Notes: generated by a model not told the origin, from the letters alone. A stretch of 34,567 bases of DNA from CAIZGX01 sp964511555 (GCA_964511555.1 CAZEFR010000024.1:1-34567); one strand, 5' to 3'. Positions 1-8,573 are shown, counted from the stretch's first letter. A program made the numbers and translations.

Positions 1-588
1 CTGTTGCCCGACGGAAAAACAATTGCGGATATTACCTCTGTTGAAAACGCTCAGAAAATTAGACAATTCTGCATGGACAGTTTGCACTGGAAGGAATCAA
101 AGTATGCGAGAATGAGCAGACTTACTCCGTTCTTTCTAACCTCTGTGATCTTGCAAGATTTGATAGGCAAATCAAAAAGCTTTGAGGTAGAGCTAAACAA
201 ACTTGCCGAAAAGAATAAGATGACAACATTGGGGTTAGAAACTATTCAATTACAAATGGATCTTGCTAATGACGTTCCATACGACGAACAAATAAAGTTG
301 CTTTTAGAAGGGCTCACGACAAATAACAGCGAATACAACAACATGTTGGATTGTTATTTAAAAAAGGACATAAACAAATTAGGAGAATTAATGAACGATG
401 CAGATCTCTCTCCTGAATTCTATTCTAACTTCTTGGTAAAACGAAATCAGAATTGGATGCCATTAATTTCTCGACTCGCCCAAGAGAAACCAATATTCAT
501 TGCTGTCGGAGCAGGTCATTTACCAGGAGAGCAGGGTGTATTGAAGTTACTAAAGGACGCGGGGTATAGTGTCACCTCAGTTGAATAA
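1..588 (+). CDS. TraB/GumN family protein, 5' end missing
   Basis: The reading frame is open from the first base, so the true start lies before the window; the first TTG in frame is not a convincing start. The 195 visible codons match the C-terminal part of the TraB/GumN family (Pfam TraB_PrgY_gumN). The clearest sign is the near-terminal GAGHLPGEQGV stretch followed by LLKDAGY, the family's conserved GxxH motif and last strand. Family members are often exported and are predicted, not proven, to be metallopeptidase-like. The signal peptide, if any, is outside the window. The gene ends 78 bp before the M16 protease, with a promoter-like -7 box in the gap, so it is probably a separate transcription unit. 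Family call is fairly sure; function is unknown. Confidence 0.8.
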   Translation: MLPDGKTIADITSVENAQKIRQFCMDSLHWKESKYARMSRLTPFFLTSVILQDLIGKSKSFEVELNKLAEKNKMTTLGLETIQLQMDLANDVPYDEQIKLLLEGLTTNNSEYNNMLDCYLKKDINKLGELMNDADLSPEFYSNFLVKRNQNWMPLISRLAQEKPIFIAVGAGHLPGEQGVLKLLKDAGYSVTSVE

Positions 589-629
589 TCGAATCGAATC
601 TTTCCAACCCAACCTAAGCTCCGCTTTAG

Positions 630-637
630 TATCTTCG
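630..637 (+). promoter_or_regulatory. Putative -7 promoter box before the M16 protease operon
   Basis: TATCTTCG lies 29 nt before the ATG at 667 and matches the Bacteroidota -7 box TAnnTTTG at all but one position. The same TAnnTTCG form recurs upstream of several genes here. I see no TTG at the expected 17-23 nt upstream, so only the -7 part is supported. An 8-bp palindrome CGCTAGCG (636-643) overlaps its 3' end. Confidence 0.4.
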
Positions 638-666
638 CTAGCGGTATTTCAAACCATATTTAACAC

Positions 667-1986
667 ATGAAAAAAGTAACTCTCTTTGTTGCTCTGCTCT
701 GCTCTTTCGCGGCGCAAGCGCAAAACATTAAATTCATCGAATACGATTTGCCAAACGGCTTGCACGTAATTCTTCATGAAGACCACAGCACCCCTATTGT
801 AGCCGTTACCGTGCTTTACCACGTAGGCTCGAAAAACGAACAAGTGGGCAGAACCGGTATGGCGCACTTCTTCGAACACCTGTTGTTTGAAGGTTCTGAA
901 AACATTGGTCGCGGAGAATACGCGAAATATGTTGAGAACGCTGGTGGTGGACTAAACGCAAACACCACGCAAGACCGTACATTCTACTACGATCTTATGC
1001 CAAGCAATCAGCTTGAATTAGGCCTTTGGTTAGAAAGCGAGCGTATGCTTCACGCGAAAGTGGAAAACAAAGGAATTGAAACACAACGCGAAGTGGTGAA
1101 AGAAGAAAAGCGTATGCGTTACGACAACCAACCATACGGTAACCTTCTTCCTGCAACATTGAAACACGCTTACAAAAAACATCCTTACGCTTGGTCTCCA
1201 ATCGGAAGTATGGAAGACTTGAACGCGGCGAAAGACGAAGATTTCGTGAACTTTTACAAAACATTCTACGTTCCGAACAATGCCGTTCTTTCGCTAGCTG
1301 GAGACATGAACATTGAAGAAACGAAAAAGCTTATCGCGAAATACTTCGGCGATATTCCAAAAGGAACAAACCCTATCCCTCGCCCAACCGTGAAAGAAGA
1401 CATCAACACCGGCGAGGTGCGCGATACCATCTTTGGAAAAGATGAACTTCCAATGGTTGTTCAAGCGTACCACATCCCTGCTCAAGGAACCCCTGAATAT
1501 TACGCCGTAGACATGCTGAATATATTGCTTTCAAACGGAGAAAGTTCAAGACTAAACAGAGCCATGGTGGAAGAGCAACAGCTTTCGTTGTATTGCGGTG
1601 CTTTCACTTTCAACCTAGAAGATCCAGGATTGACGTTGGCTTTCGGTCTAGCGAACATGGGTGTTGATCCAAAGACTTTGGAAGACGGCATGAACAAAGA
1701 GTTCGACAAAGTGAAAGAAGAATTGATTTCAGAGAAAGAATTCGAAAAATTGAAAAATCAAATCGAAAGCACATTCGTTTCAAGTAACAGTTCTATGGCA
1801 GGAATTGCTGAAAGCCTTGCGAACTACCACACCTATTTCGGCAATGCCAATTTAATTAATACTGAAATTGAGCGTTACATGAAGGTGACTCGTGAAGACC
1901 TACGTGCTGCTGCGCGCAAGTACTACATACCTGAAAACCGCGTGGTGTTGTACTTCCTAAACGACCCTAAACTTTCTGCAAACTAA
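667..1986 (+). CDS. M16 family zinc peptidase, catalytically competent subunit
   Basis: A 439-aa protein with a Sec signal peptide (residues 1 to about 19, ending AQAQ), so it acts in the periplasm or at the cell surface. The inverted zinc motif HFFEH is at residues 67-71. The third zinc ligand is supplied by the REVVKEE stretch (E146/E147), about 75 residues later, the spacing normal for pitrilysin and mitochondrial processing peptidase. The length of about 440 aa fits one two-domain half of an M16B enzyme, which works as a dimer. The next gene, 13 bp downstream, encodes an M16 protein without the zinc motif, so the two probably form a heterodimer like MPP beta/alpha or the bacterial PqqL-like pairs. 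The ATG at 667 directly precedes the signal peptide. Substrate is unknown. Confidence 0.93.
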   Translation: MKKVTLFVALLCSFAAQAQNIKFIEYDLPNGLHVILHEDHSTPIVAVTVLYHVGSKNEQVGRTGMAHFFEHLLFEGSENIGRGEYAKYVENAGGGLNANTTQDRTFYYDLMPSNQLELGLWLESERMLHAKVENKGIETQREVVKEEKRMRYDNQPYGNLLPATLKHAYKKHPYAWSPIGSMEDLNAAKDEDFVNFYKTFYVPNNAVLSLAGDMNIEETKKLIAKYFGDIPKGTNPIPRPTVKEDINTGEVRDTIFGKDELPMVVQAYHIPAQGTPEYYAVDMLNILLSNGESSRLNRAMVEEQQLSLYCGAFTFNLEDPGLTLAFGLANMGVDPKTLEDGMNKEFDKVKEELISEKEFEKLKNQIESTFVSSNSSMAGIAESLANYHTYFGNANLINTEIERYMKVTREDLRAAARKYYIPENRVVLYFLNDPKLSAN

Positions 1987-1999
1987 GATTCGAATTAAA

Positions 2000-4105
2000 A
2001 TGAAATTCATATACACCCTACTCGCCGCATTGCTTGTTTCTACAGCCATTGCGCAACCTTCTAAGAAAACTACTCCTAAACAAGCTCCGCTCGATAGAAG
2101 TATTGTTCCTCAGCCTGGTCCTGCTCCGAAAATTCAAATTGGAAAAGCAACGACCTTCAAACTAGATAACGGAATGAAAGTTATTGTGGTGGAAAACCAC
2201 AAGCTTCCAAGCGTGACTTATTCGCTTTCGTTGAACCTTACTCCAATTGCTGAAGGAAACAAAGCCGGATACATTTCTATTGCAGGCGATTTACTTTCTG
2301 CTGGAACAACTTCGAAGACAAAAGGACAAATTGACGAAGCCATTGATTTCATTGGCGGATCACTTTCAACTTCTGCTTCAAGTGTTTCAGGTTCTTGCTT
2401 AAGTAAACACAGCGAAACCATGCTTGCGCTTATGCAAGACGTGTTGCTTCACCCAAGCTTCCCTGCTGAAGAGTTAGAGAAAACAAGAAAGCAAATGATC
2501 TCTGGTTTAACCAGCGAAAAGACCGATCCAAACGCGGTTTCAGATAAAATTGGAAACGTGGTGCGCTACGGTGCACGTCACCCATACGGTGAATTCATGA
2601 CCGAAAGCACACTTAGCAACATCACACGTGAAGACCTTATGGGTTATTACCAAACCTATTTCTCGCCGTTGGTTGCTACACTTGTTGTAGTTGGAGATGT
2701 AACTCCGGATCAAGCGTTGGCTTCTGCGAAAAAATATTTCGGCGAATGGACAGGCAACGCGGTTCCAACAAGAACCTACCCTGCTCCTGCTGAATTGAAA
2801 GCCAATCAAGTGGCGTTCGTGGCAATGCCTGGTGCTGTGCAAAGCGTTATTGACGTGACATACGCTGTTCCATTGAACATAAACTCTTCAGATTATTTAG
2901 CTGCGACTGTGTTGAATAACATCCTCGGAGGAAGCGGATTTCAAACACGCTTAATGCAAAATCTTCGTGAAGACAAAGCGTATACTTACGGTGCTTATTC
3001 TTCTATGAGTCCAGATGATGTAATTGGAAATTTCAGCGCAGGAGCTAGCGTACGTAACGAAGTTACCGATAGCGCCATTGTGCAATTGTTGTTCGAAATG
3101 GACCGTCTTTGCACCGAAGCTGTTTCTGCTGAAACCTTGAAATCGGCTAAAAGCATCATGTCTGGTGCATTCGCTCGCAGACTTGAAAACGCTGCCACTG
3201 TAGCGCAATTCGCTTATAACATTTCGAAATACAATCTTCCTGAAAACTATTACGAAACGTATTTGGAAAGATTGAACGCCATTACTGCGGAAGACGTTCA
3301 AGCTGCTGCTAAGAAATACTTGAAAGCAAATAACTGTTACATTTCTGTAGTTGGAAATAAAGACATCTTAGACAAGTTGAAACCGTTCAGCAAGAACGGA
3401 GAGGTGATGCAATTCAACACTGACGGAAGCGTTTCAAAGGGAATTATTCCACCGGCTGCTGGAGTTACCGCCGCTACTGTTGTTGAAGCTTACTATGCTG
3501 CAAATGGTGGAAAAGACAAATTCAAAAAAGTGAAATCAATGAAGCAAGAGGGTAAAATGAGCGTTCAAGGAACTTCAATAAACATTGAAACCTTAACCTT
3601 CGACAACAAAATGCTTCGTGTTGAAGTTAGCATGGGCCCTATGAAATTGTCTACGCAAATTTTCGACGGAACGAAATTGGTGGTGAAGTCAATGGGGAAA
3701 GATCAACCAACAGAGGAGAAAGATATTTTGAAAGCGAAAATGGAAGCAGACTTCTTCCTTCGCGATCACATGGCTGATTACGGATATTCATTGAATCTTG
3801 CTGGAAGCATTATGCGCAACGAAAAAGAAGTGTACATGCTTGAAACTTTGGACGAGAAAAAGAAAGTGGTAAAGACCGAATACTTCGACAAGGCGTCTGG
3901 ACAATTGGTTTCAGCGTATTCCATTGAGGAAGGACCTGAAGGGGCTGTTACCTCTGAAACAAACATCAAAGATTTCATGACCGTAGACGGAATGACGTTT
4001 CCAAAAACCATTCAAATCAATGCGGGCGGGCAAGCACTTGACATGACTATCGAGAAAATTACCATCAACGGTAAAGTGAGCAAGAAAGCCTTCAAGGTAG
4101 ACTAA
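2000..4105 (+). CDS. M16 family inactive subunit with extra C-terminal domain
   Basis: A 701-aa exported protein (signal peptide to about residue 19). Residues 45-470 follow the M16 fold. Aligned on its neighbour, the zinc motif position reads SIAGD (residues 93-97) in place of HFFEH, so all three residues of that motif needed for zinc binding and catalysis are gone. Substrate-binding features such as the RHPYGE stretch remain. This is the pattern of the non-catalytic partner (MPP alpha type). Residues from about 490 to 701 form a separate beta-rich domain (VKSMKQEGKMSV... FDGTKLVVKSMGK... MTFPKTIQI) that looks like the LolA/LppX lipoprotein-carrier-like domain often appended to Bacteroidota M16 proteins; that domain call is tentative. 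Stop and next start abut without a gap, so it is co-transcribed with ftsE. Confidence 0.88.
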   Translation: MKFIYTLLAALLVSTAIAQPSKKTTPKQAPLDRSIVPQPGPAPKIQIGKATTFKLDNGMKVIVVENHKLPSVTYSLSLNLTPIAEGNKAGYISIAGDLLSAGTTSKTKGQIDEAIDFIGGSLSTSASSVSGSCLSKHSETMLALMQDVLLHPSFPAEELEKTRKQMISGLTSEKTDPNAVSDKIGNVVRYGARHPYGEFMTESTLSNITREDLMGYYQTYFSPLVATLVVVGDVTPDQALASAKKYFGEWTGNAVPTRTYPAPAELKANQVAFVAMPGAVQSVIDVTYAVPLNINSSDYLAATVLNNILGGSGFQTRLMQNLREDKAYTYGAYSSMSPDDVIGNFSAGASVRNEVTDSAIVQLLFEMDRLCTEAVSAETLKSAKSIMSGAFARRLENAATVAQFAYNISKYNLPENYYETYLERLNAITAEDVQAAAKKYLKANNCYISVVGNKDILDKLKPFSKNGEVMQFNTDGSVSKGIIPPAAGVTAATVVEAYYAANGGKDKFKKVKSMKQEGKMSVQGTSINIETLTFDNKMLRVEVSMGPMKLSTQIFDGTKLVVKSMGKDQPTEEKDILKAKMEADFFLRDHMADYGYSLNLAGSIMRNEKEVYMLETLDEKKKVVKTEYFDKASGQLVSAYSIEEGPEGAVTSETNIKDFMTVDGMTFPKTIQINAGGQALDMTIEKITINGKVSKKAFKVD

Positions 4106-4825
4106 ATGACTTCAATGAAAGACAACACCAATTGCATTGTATCGCTCGAACGCGCTTCTATTTTTCAAGGAAAGATTTGCGTGTTGGAAGATATAGACTT
4201 CGAAGTATTCGACGGTGAATTCGTTTTCCTCATTGGTAAAACAGGAAGTGGAAAATCGAGTTTATTGAAAACACTTTACGCCGACATTCCGTTGAAGAAC
4301 GGCAAGGGTCAAGTGTGCAACGCAGACTTGCGCAAGCTCACGCTGAAGCGTATTTCAGAACTTCGTAGGAAATTGGGAATCGTTTTTCAAAATTTCGAAT
4401 TGCTTACAGACCGTTCGGTTTCAGATAATTTGGAATTCGTGCTGCGTGCAACAGGATGGAACAATACTTCAGCCATTCACAGTCGCATAGACGATGTATT
4501 GGAGCTTGTTGGACTTTCTGAAAAGAAACAAAAAATGCCTTTTGAATTAAGTGGTGGAGAACAGCAACGTTTGGCTATTGCCCGAGCGTTGTTGAACTCG
4601 CCGCATCTCATTATTGCCGACGAGCCTACTGGAAACTTAGACCCTTCCACCGCCAAAGGCATTTTAGATTTATTGAAAATGATTAGCGAAGGCGGCACCG
4701 CTGTAGTTATGGCTTCGCACGATTACGACGCTATGCGCAAATACAGCTCACGTATTGTTTTGTGCAAAGGAAAAAAACTCATCGAGTCTCCACGTCCGGA
4801 AGAAATAGAAGAAGCCATCGCCTAA
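4106..4825 (+). CDS. ftsE: FtsE-like ABC ATPase, cell division
   Basis: A 239-aa soluble ABC ATPase with every motif intact: Walker A GKTGSGKSS (44-52), Q-loop Q95, signature LSGGEQQ (148-154), Walker B LIIADEP (168-174) with catalytic E173. The stretches LLKTLYAD, LRRKLGIVFQ and LLTDRSV..NLEFVLRATGW are what I recognise as typical of Bacteroidota FtsE. FtsE pairs with the membrane protein FtsX and, in studied bacteria, drives peptidoglycan hydrolase activation at the septum. No ftsX lies beside it, so the partner must be elsewhere; I recall split ftsE and ftsX as common in this phylum. ATG at 4106 directly follows the previous stop; M4 is an alternative start. The alternative reading is a LolD/MacB-type exporter ATPase. 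Confidence 0.85.
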   Translation: MTSMKDNTNCIVSLERASIFQGKICVLEDIDFEVFDGEFVFLIGKTGSGKSSLLKTLYADIPLKNGKGQVCNADLRKLTLKRISELRRKLGIVFQNFELLTDRSVSDNLEFVLRATGWNNTSAIHSRIDDVLELVGLSEKKQKMPFELSGGEQQRLAIARALLNSPHLIIADEPTGNLDPSTAKGILDLLKMISEGGTAVVMASHDYDAMRKYSSRIVLCKGKKLIESPRPEEIEEAIA

Positions 4826-4834
4826 CGCTTCCAT

Positions 4835-5551
4835 ATGCAATGCACCGTTGTTATTCCAACCTTTCGAGATGCGCGCATTGCGCAAGCCCTCGATAGCATT
4901 GCTTCACAAAAAAACATTCAACTTGAAGTTGTCATTGTAGACGGCGCGAATGAACCCGAAACGTTTCAATCGCTTCCGACTTATTCCTTCCCCATAACTT
5001 TCATTCACGAAAAAGACAACGGCGTTTACGATGCCATGAACAAAGGCATTGCTCTTGCGAAAGGTGAATGGATTTACCTCTTGGGAAGCGACGATATTAT
5101 AGCGAATGAAAACACGCTTTCGAATTTAATTTCTCGCGGCGCACAAGCAGACCTCGTCTTTGGAAACGTTGAAAACACGGGGCTTTCACACAGCGCCACC
5201 ACAAAAATTCATATCCCTTCTTTTCCAAATGGAATGATCTGGAAGCACACGCTTCACCAACAAGGTGTGCTCTACAGACGTTCGTTATTCCAAGAACGAA
5301 ACTTCAATACAACGTACCAAATCCTAGGCGATTACGAGTTTCACTTCCACCTAAAAAATAAAAATGTAAAGGTGGAATATGTGAATGAAACCGTGGCGCA
5401 ATGCGATGCTAACGGACTTTCAAAACGTTACGTTTGGAAATTGTATAAGGAAGAAATTCGGTTGAAGAACGAATACTTGAACGCTGTTCAAATGTTGTTT
5501 GTGATGCCGTTTATTGTTTCGAAGTATCTCTTCAAACGCCTGACTGCGTAA
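4835..5551 (+). CDS. Family 2 glycosyltransferase
   Basis: A 238-aa cytoplasmic GT-A enzyme. It begins with the GT2 nucleotide-binding strand (CTVVIPTF), has the nucleotide-binding Asp in VIVDG (D36), the DNGVYDAMNKGI stretch (61-72), and the metal-binding GSDD (84-87). The ending HQQGVLYRRSLF... GDYEFHFHL is typical of small GT2 enzymes for surface polysaccharide (WcaA/colanic acid-like). Donor and acceptor cannot be read from sequence. It starts 9 nt after ftsE and is probably in the same transcript, although it has no obvious link to M16 proteases or FtsE. Its last 20 bp overlap the end of the convergent nuclease gene. Confidence 0.88.
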   Translation: MQCTVVIPTFRDARIAQALDSIASQKNIQLEVVIVDGANEPETFQSLPTYSFPITFIHEKDNGVYDAMNKGIALAKGEWIYLLGSDDIIANENTLSNLISRGAQADLVFGNVENTGLSHSATTKIHIPSFPNGMIWKHTLHQQGVLYRRSLFQERNFNTTYQILGDYEFHFHLKNKNVKVEYVNETVAQCDANGLSKRYVWKLYKEEIRLKNEYLNAVQMLFVMPFIVSKYLFKRLTA

Positions 5552-6869
5552 GCGGTTTTACGCGGTGCCCTTGCGGCGCATCCATGAAATGCTGAATAAA
5601 TCCAGCGCTCAATTCCGAAGTTTTCAAAGGTGTAATTCGATCTACCAAATCGTCGACCGAGGTAATGGTGTCTACGTGTTCATTTATGAAACCGTAACCC
5701 TTAGGCAATCCGTCTTCAACCAAAACAAAAACATACTCGCCGTGCGCTCTTCCGCGATGTGTAAGAATAGCGTGTTGCGGATTGAAGGCTTGCTTCATGG
5801 CTTCAAGCATGCGCGTGTTGTGCTCTTCACGCTCCGATAATTCTTCTTCACTGAACATACCAATGGCTTTTAGTGAAAAACCGTGGTAACTGCAAAACTT
5901 CACCAACCACTTGTTCGCAGCCGGAAGGGTTGGAAAAATGCGAAGCGGTGTGGCTTGTCCGGAAAGCTGCGCCGCCATTAAGCGCAAATACCCTTGTTGG
6001 TCTTCGAATTGAAAGAGACCAACTTTCGGACGCTTCTTCTTCTGCGCGGCGTTGTGCTTCGGCATGTGCGTGCGAATCTCTTGGTCTTCCAACAAAAAAG
6101 CCACTAACTCTGAAGACGTTTCCACATAATCGATGTGATGAACTTCATTCGAAAATGAAATCTTTTTTTCCGGTTCTCCGTTCTGGAAATGTTCTTTTAT
6201 GCGTTTGCGAATGTTCTTCGCTTTGCCAATGTATATGGGCATTCCCTTGTTATCGCGCATGTAATATACACCCGTGGTCTTGGGAAGTTTGTCAATGGTA
6301 TCCTCTGGAAGGTGATGCGGCAAATACGCTTCGGCGTGGCCTCTTCCCAGCATGGAGTTCACTCCGTCTAAACCAATCTCTTCAATAACTTTATCAAACA
6401 ACTCGGCCGTTGCCTTGGTATCGCCCATGGCGCGGTGAGCGCTCGCGTTGGTAATGTTCAGCTCGCGACACAAATTGTCTAGACCATAACGCGTCATGTT
6501 TGGAAACGCTTTACGCGCCAAACGAATGGTGCACAAACGCTGTGGCGTCCAAGAATATCCAATGGCATTGAACTCTTCCTTAATGAAATTAAAATCGAAG
6601 TTTACGTTGTGCGCCACGAAAACCGCATCTTTCAGTAGGTCGTAAATCTCGTCGGCAACATCTTCGAAGATGGGTGCTCGAGACAACATAGCGTCTGTAA
6701 TGCCCGTGAGTTGAACTACAAAAGGCGGAAGTCTTTTCTCCGGGTTTATAAGCGTTTGGTAGGCATCTATGATCTTATGCCCATCGTGCAGTAGAATGGC
6801 AATTTCAGTAATGCTACCTTGCTCAGCTCTACCGCCGGTTGTTTCAATATCTGTTATAGCGTACAACAT
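5532..6869 (-). CDS. DEDDh exonuclease fused to GIY-YIG endonuclease
   Basis: A 445-aa fusion. Residues 1-165 form a DnaQ-type 3'-5' exonuclease with the full DEDDh set: D7 and E9 in ITDIETTGG, D92 in NVNFDFNF, H145 and D150 in HRAMGD. Residues 193-275 form a GIY-YIG nuclease of the UvrC/Cho type: TTGVYYM (198-204), IYIGKAKNIRKR (212-223) with the catalytic Arg in that helix, then KEHF. The last 170 residues have no domain I recognise. The combination resembles the exonuclease/UvrC-like fusions of actinobacteria and Bacteroidota, thought to act in DNA repair or processing, for example nicking like Cho followed by trimming; that role is inference. It is transcribed alone, divergent from the 6925 gene, and overlaps the glycosyltransferase end by 20 bp. 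Confidence 0.9.
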   Translation of the reverse strand: MLYAITDIETTGGRAEQGSITEIAILLHDGHKIIDAYQTLINPEKRLPPFVVQLTGITDAMLSRAPIFEDVADEIYDLLKDAVFVAHNVNFDFNFIKEEFNAIGYSWTPQRLCTIRLARKAFPNMTRYGLDNLCRELNITNASAHRAMGDTKATAELFDKVIEEIGLDGVNSMLGRGHAEAYLPHHLPEDTIDKLPKTTGVYYMRDNKGMPIYIGKAKNIRKRIKEHFQNGEPEKKISFSNEVHHIDYVETSSELVAFLLEDQEIRTHMPKHNAAQKKKRPKVGLFQFEDQQGYLRLMAAQLSGQATPLRIFPTLPAANKWLVKFCSYHGFSLKAIGMFSEEELSEREEHNTRMLEAMKQAFNPQHAILTHRGRAHGEYVFVLVEDGLPKGYGFINEHVDTITSVDDLVDRITPLKTSELSAGFIQHFMDAPQGHRVKPLTQSGV

Positions 6870-6882
6870 CTTTTCTCCGTGG

Positions 6883-6905
6883 AGCCGAATTTCGGCTTAT
6901 TTTTG
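6883..6905 (+). promoter_or_regulatory. Promoter -7 box with adjoining perfect palindrome
   Basis: TATTTTTG (6898-6905) is a perfect match to the Bacteroidota -7 box and lies 19 nt before the ATG at 6925. Touching it upstream is a perfect odd palindrome, AGCCGAA-t-TTCGGCT (6883-6897), between the two divergent genes. Its position between -7 and -33 makes it a candidate operator or, on the minus side, a 5' leader hairpin of the nuclease mRNA. No -33 TTTG is seen at the standard distance. Confidence 0.5.
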
Positions 6906-6924
6906 AAGACTATCACCCATTGTT

Positions 6925-7782
6925 ATGAAAAAAAGTTTCTTGTTCATATCTCTCTGCTACTTAAGTCTACTGTTTTCCAGCGTGTTTGCTCAAAAAAGCG
7001 ATGAGCGCAAGGGGTTTCGCTTCGGACTGAACATGGGCATGTACTTCCCTTCGAAGGTTTCTGCCAACTATTATAACGGCAGTGGGTTCTATAACAACGA
7101 CATTGACCCCAATGGCGTGCGCATGTTCAGCATTGAAGAGCGGTTAAACCTGACTCCTCAAGAGACCCAATACATCACCTCATATTTTAACGCCACGGGA
7201 TTTCAGTTTCCTTACGATGCTTATCCAGCAGCCATGCGCTACAACGGTGGATTCAACATTGGCCTTCAAACGGCTTATGACTTCAACAACAAAGCCTCTT
7301 TAGTTTTCGATTTAAACGTGTGCAATGTTCGGGCCTACGACAGATTTACCATGCAATTGAACGGTACTTCAGCGCAACTGAATGGGCAAAACGACGTTCG
7401 TATATTTAACATTGAAGGAAATGAGCAACGTCTGCAGCTAGGCTTAGGTTACAGAACCGGTTGGGCGTTAAATGGAAACGGATTGTACTTCATGCAATTT
7501 GGCGGAAGTATGCTCGGGACGAAGGTTGTGAACAATGTTGCAATACTTGCAGACAGGAATTACGATCTTATCATTGGAGCGGCAAACCCGGCTCAGATTA
7601 TTCAATATCAACCGCGCACGGGGGTTGGATACGGGTATTATGTGAGCACTGGATTTTTTCTGCCGTTAGGAGCAAACAAAAACGCCGAGCTTTCGCTGGC
7701 GTTTTCTAAAGACAAGATGATCTTAAACTTGAACGAGTTCAGAGGTTGGAATAAGATACTCATGTTTTGTTTCTCTATTTAA
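6925..7782 (+). CDS. Exported, probably outer membrane, protein of unknown function
   Basis: A 285-aa protein with a clear signal peptide (MKKSFLFISLCYLSLLFSSVFAQ) and an otherwise beta-strand-rich sequence with alternating hydrophobic residues (FRFGLNMGMYF, GGFNIGLQTAYDF, LQLGLGYRTGW, GVGYGYYVSTGFF, AELSLAFSKDKM), as expected for a small outer membrane beta-barrel. The C-terminus (ILMFCFSI) does not end in the usual aromatic residue. It is transcribed alone from the promoter just upstream. Its last 8 bp overlap the end of the convergent omega-amidase gene. I do not recognise the family. Confidence 0.75.
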   Translation: MKKSFLFISLCYLSLLFSSVFAQKSDERKGFRFGLNMGMYFPSKVSANYYNGSGFYNNDIDPNGVRMFSIEERLNLTPQETQYITSYFNATGFQFPYDAYPAAMRYNGGFNIGLQTAYDFNNKASLVFDLNVCNVRAYDRFTMQLNGTSAQLNGQNDVRIFNIEGNEQRLQLGLGYRTGWALNGNGLYFMQFGGSMLGTKVVNNVAILADRNYDLIIGAANPAQIIQYQPRTGVGYGYYVSTGFFLPLGANKNAELSLAFSKDKMILNLNEFRGWNKILMFCFSI

Positions 7783-8536
7783 GCTGAAAAGAATCTGCGT
7801 CGTTTAACGCTGGAAATTTTTCGCGAAAGGCATTCAATTCATCTAACGAAAGTTCTTGGGTTAACTCTCCTCTGTAATTCACAATGGCTGAATCGCCGCT
7901 GTAAACGTGTCCGTTTCCATCTTCCCCAATGCGATTAACACCGATGACGTAAGCCACGTTTTCAATAGCGCGTGCTTTCAATAAAGTCCTCCAAACTTCA
8001 GCGCGAACACTTGGCCAATTCGCGACATATATCATCAAATCAAATTTCGGCTGTCCGTTTATCATTTCATTTCGCGTCCATACCGGGAAGCGCAAGTCGT
8101 AGCAGATGTTCAGCAGAATATTCCATCCGCGCCATTCCACCAGGCATTGCTCCTGCCCTGCTTCGTAGTGTTTGTGCTCACCTGCCAAGGAGAACAAGTG
8201 ACGCTTGTTGTACGTTGAAACTTCTCCGCTTGGGCGCACGAAAAACAAACGGTTGTAGGCCTTCCCTTCTTCGCTTACAGAGAGGCTTCCAACGATAGCG
8301 GCATTCAATCGAGCGGCTTCTTCCTTCAACAACGTAACACTCGGAAACTCGCCGTTGACCAGCTCTTCGGAGACAGCGGTATTCATGGTGAAACCGGTAG
8401 AAAACATTTCCGGAAGAACAATGAGATCCCACTGATTGGGTTGTTGTTCTTGCAGTAACGCTTTGAAATGCGTGCGGTTTTCTTCTTGATTTTCCCAATG
8501 CAGGGACGTTTCCAGTAAAAGTGACTTTAGTTTCAT
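7775..8536 (-). CDS. Omega-amidase, YafV/Nit2 type nitrilase
   Basis: A 253-aa nitrilase-superfamily enzyme with the catalytic triad E43 (VLPEMFSTGF), K111 (YNKRHLF) and C145 (NICYDLRFP). The motifs MFSTGF, KRHLFSLAGEH and CYDLRFPVW are diagnostic of the YafV/Nit2 branch, which hydrolyses the amide of 2-oxoglutaramate and 2-oxosuccinamate. Those compounds arise when glutamine or asparagine serve as amino donors, so the enzyme pulls such transaminations forward. A YbdL-like aminotransferase, the natural partner in methionine salvage or keto-acid transamination, is encoded on the same strand 3 kb upstream. I chose the ATG at 8536 because the preceding residues (starting 8572 or 8542) do not fit the family N-terminus and would run into the divergent promoter. 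Confidence 0.9.
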   Translation of the reverse strand: MKLKSLLLETSLHWENQEENRTHFKALLQEQQPNQWDLIVLPEMFSTGFTMNTAVSEELVNGEFPSVTLLKEEAARLNAAIVGSLSVSEEGKAYNRLFFVRPSGEVSTYNKRHLFSLAGEHKHYEAGQEQCLVEWRGWNILLNICYDLRFPVWTRNEMINGQPKFDLMIYVANWPSVRAEVWRTLLKARAIENVAYVIGVNRIGEDGNGHVYSGDSAIVNYRGELTQELSLDELNAFREKFPALNDADSFQLK

Positions 8537-8573
8537 TTGCATTCGAAGGTAGAAGAAAATGGGATAAATCAAT

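Noticed and set aside
589..666. A fourth mini-hairpin array
   Set aside because: One AAGC-tcc-GCTT hairpin (616-626) and a CGCTAGCG palindrome are present, but there is no repeated linker.
2540..2842. Minus-strand open frames of 60-130 codons inside the M16, carB, purL and other genes
   Set aside because: They lie wholly inside strongly supported genes, have no family motifs and follow from the codon use of the other strand.
5873..6388. A 171-codon plus-strand frame opposite the exonuclease gene
   Set aside because: It has Cys- and Arg-rich, low-quality sequence and is antisense to clear GIY-YIG and exonuclease motifs.
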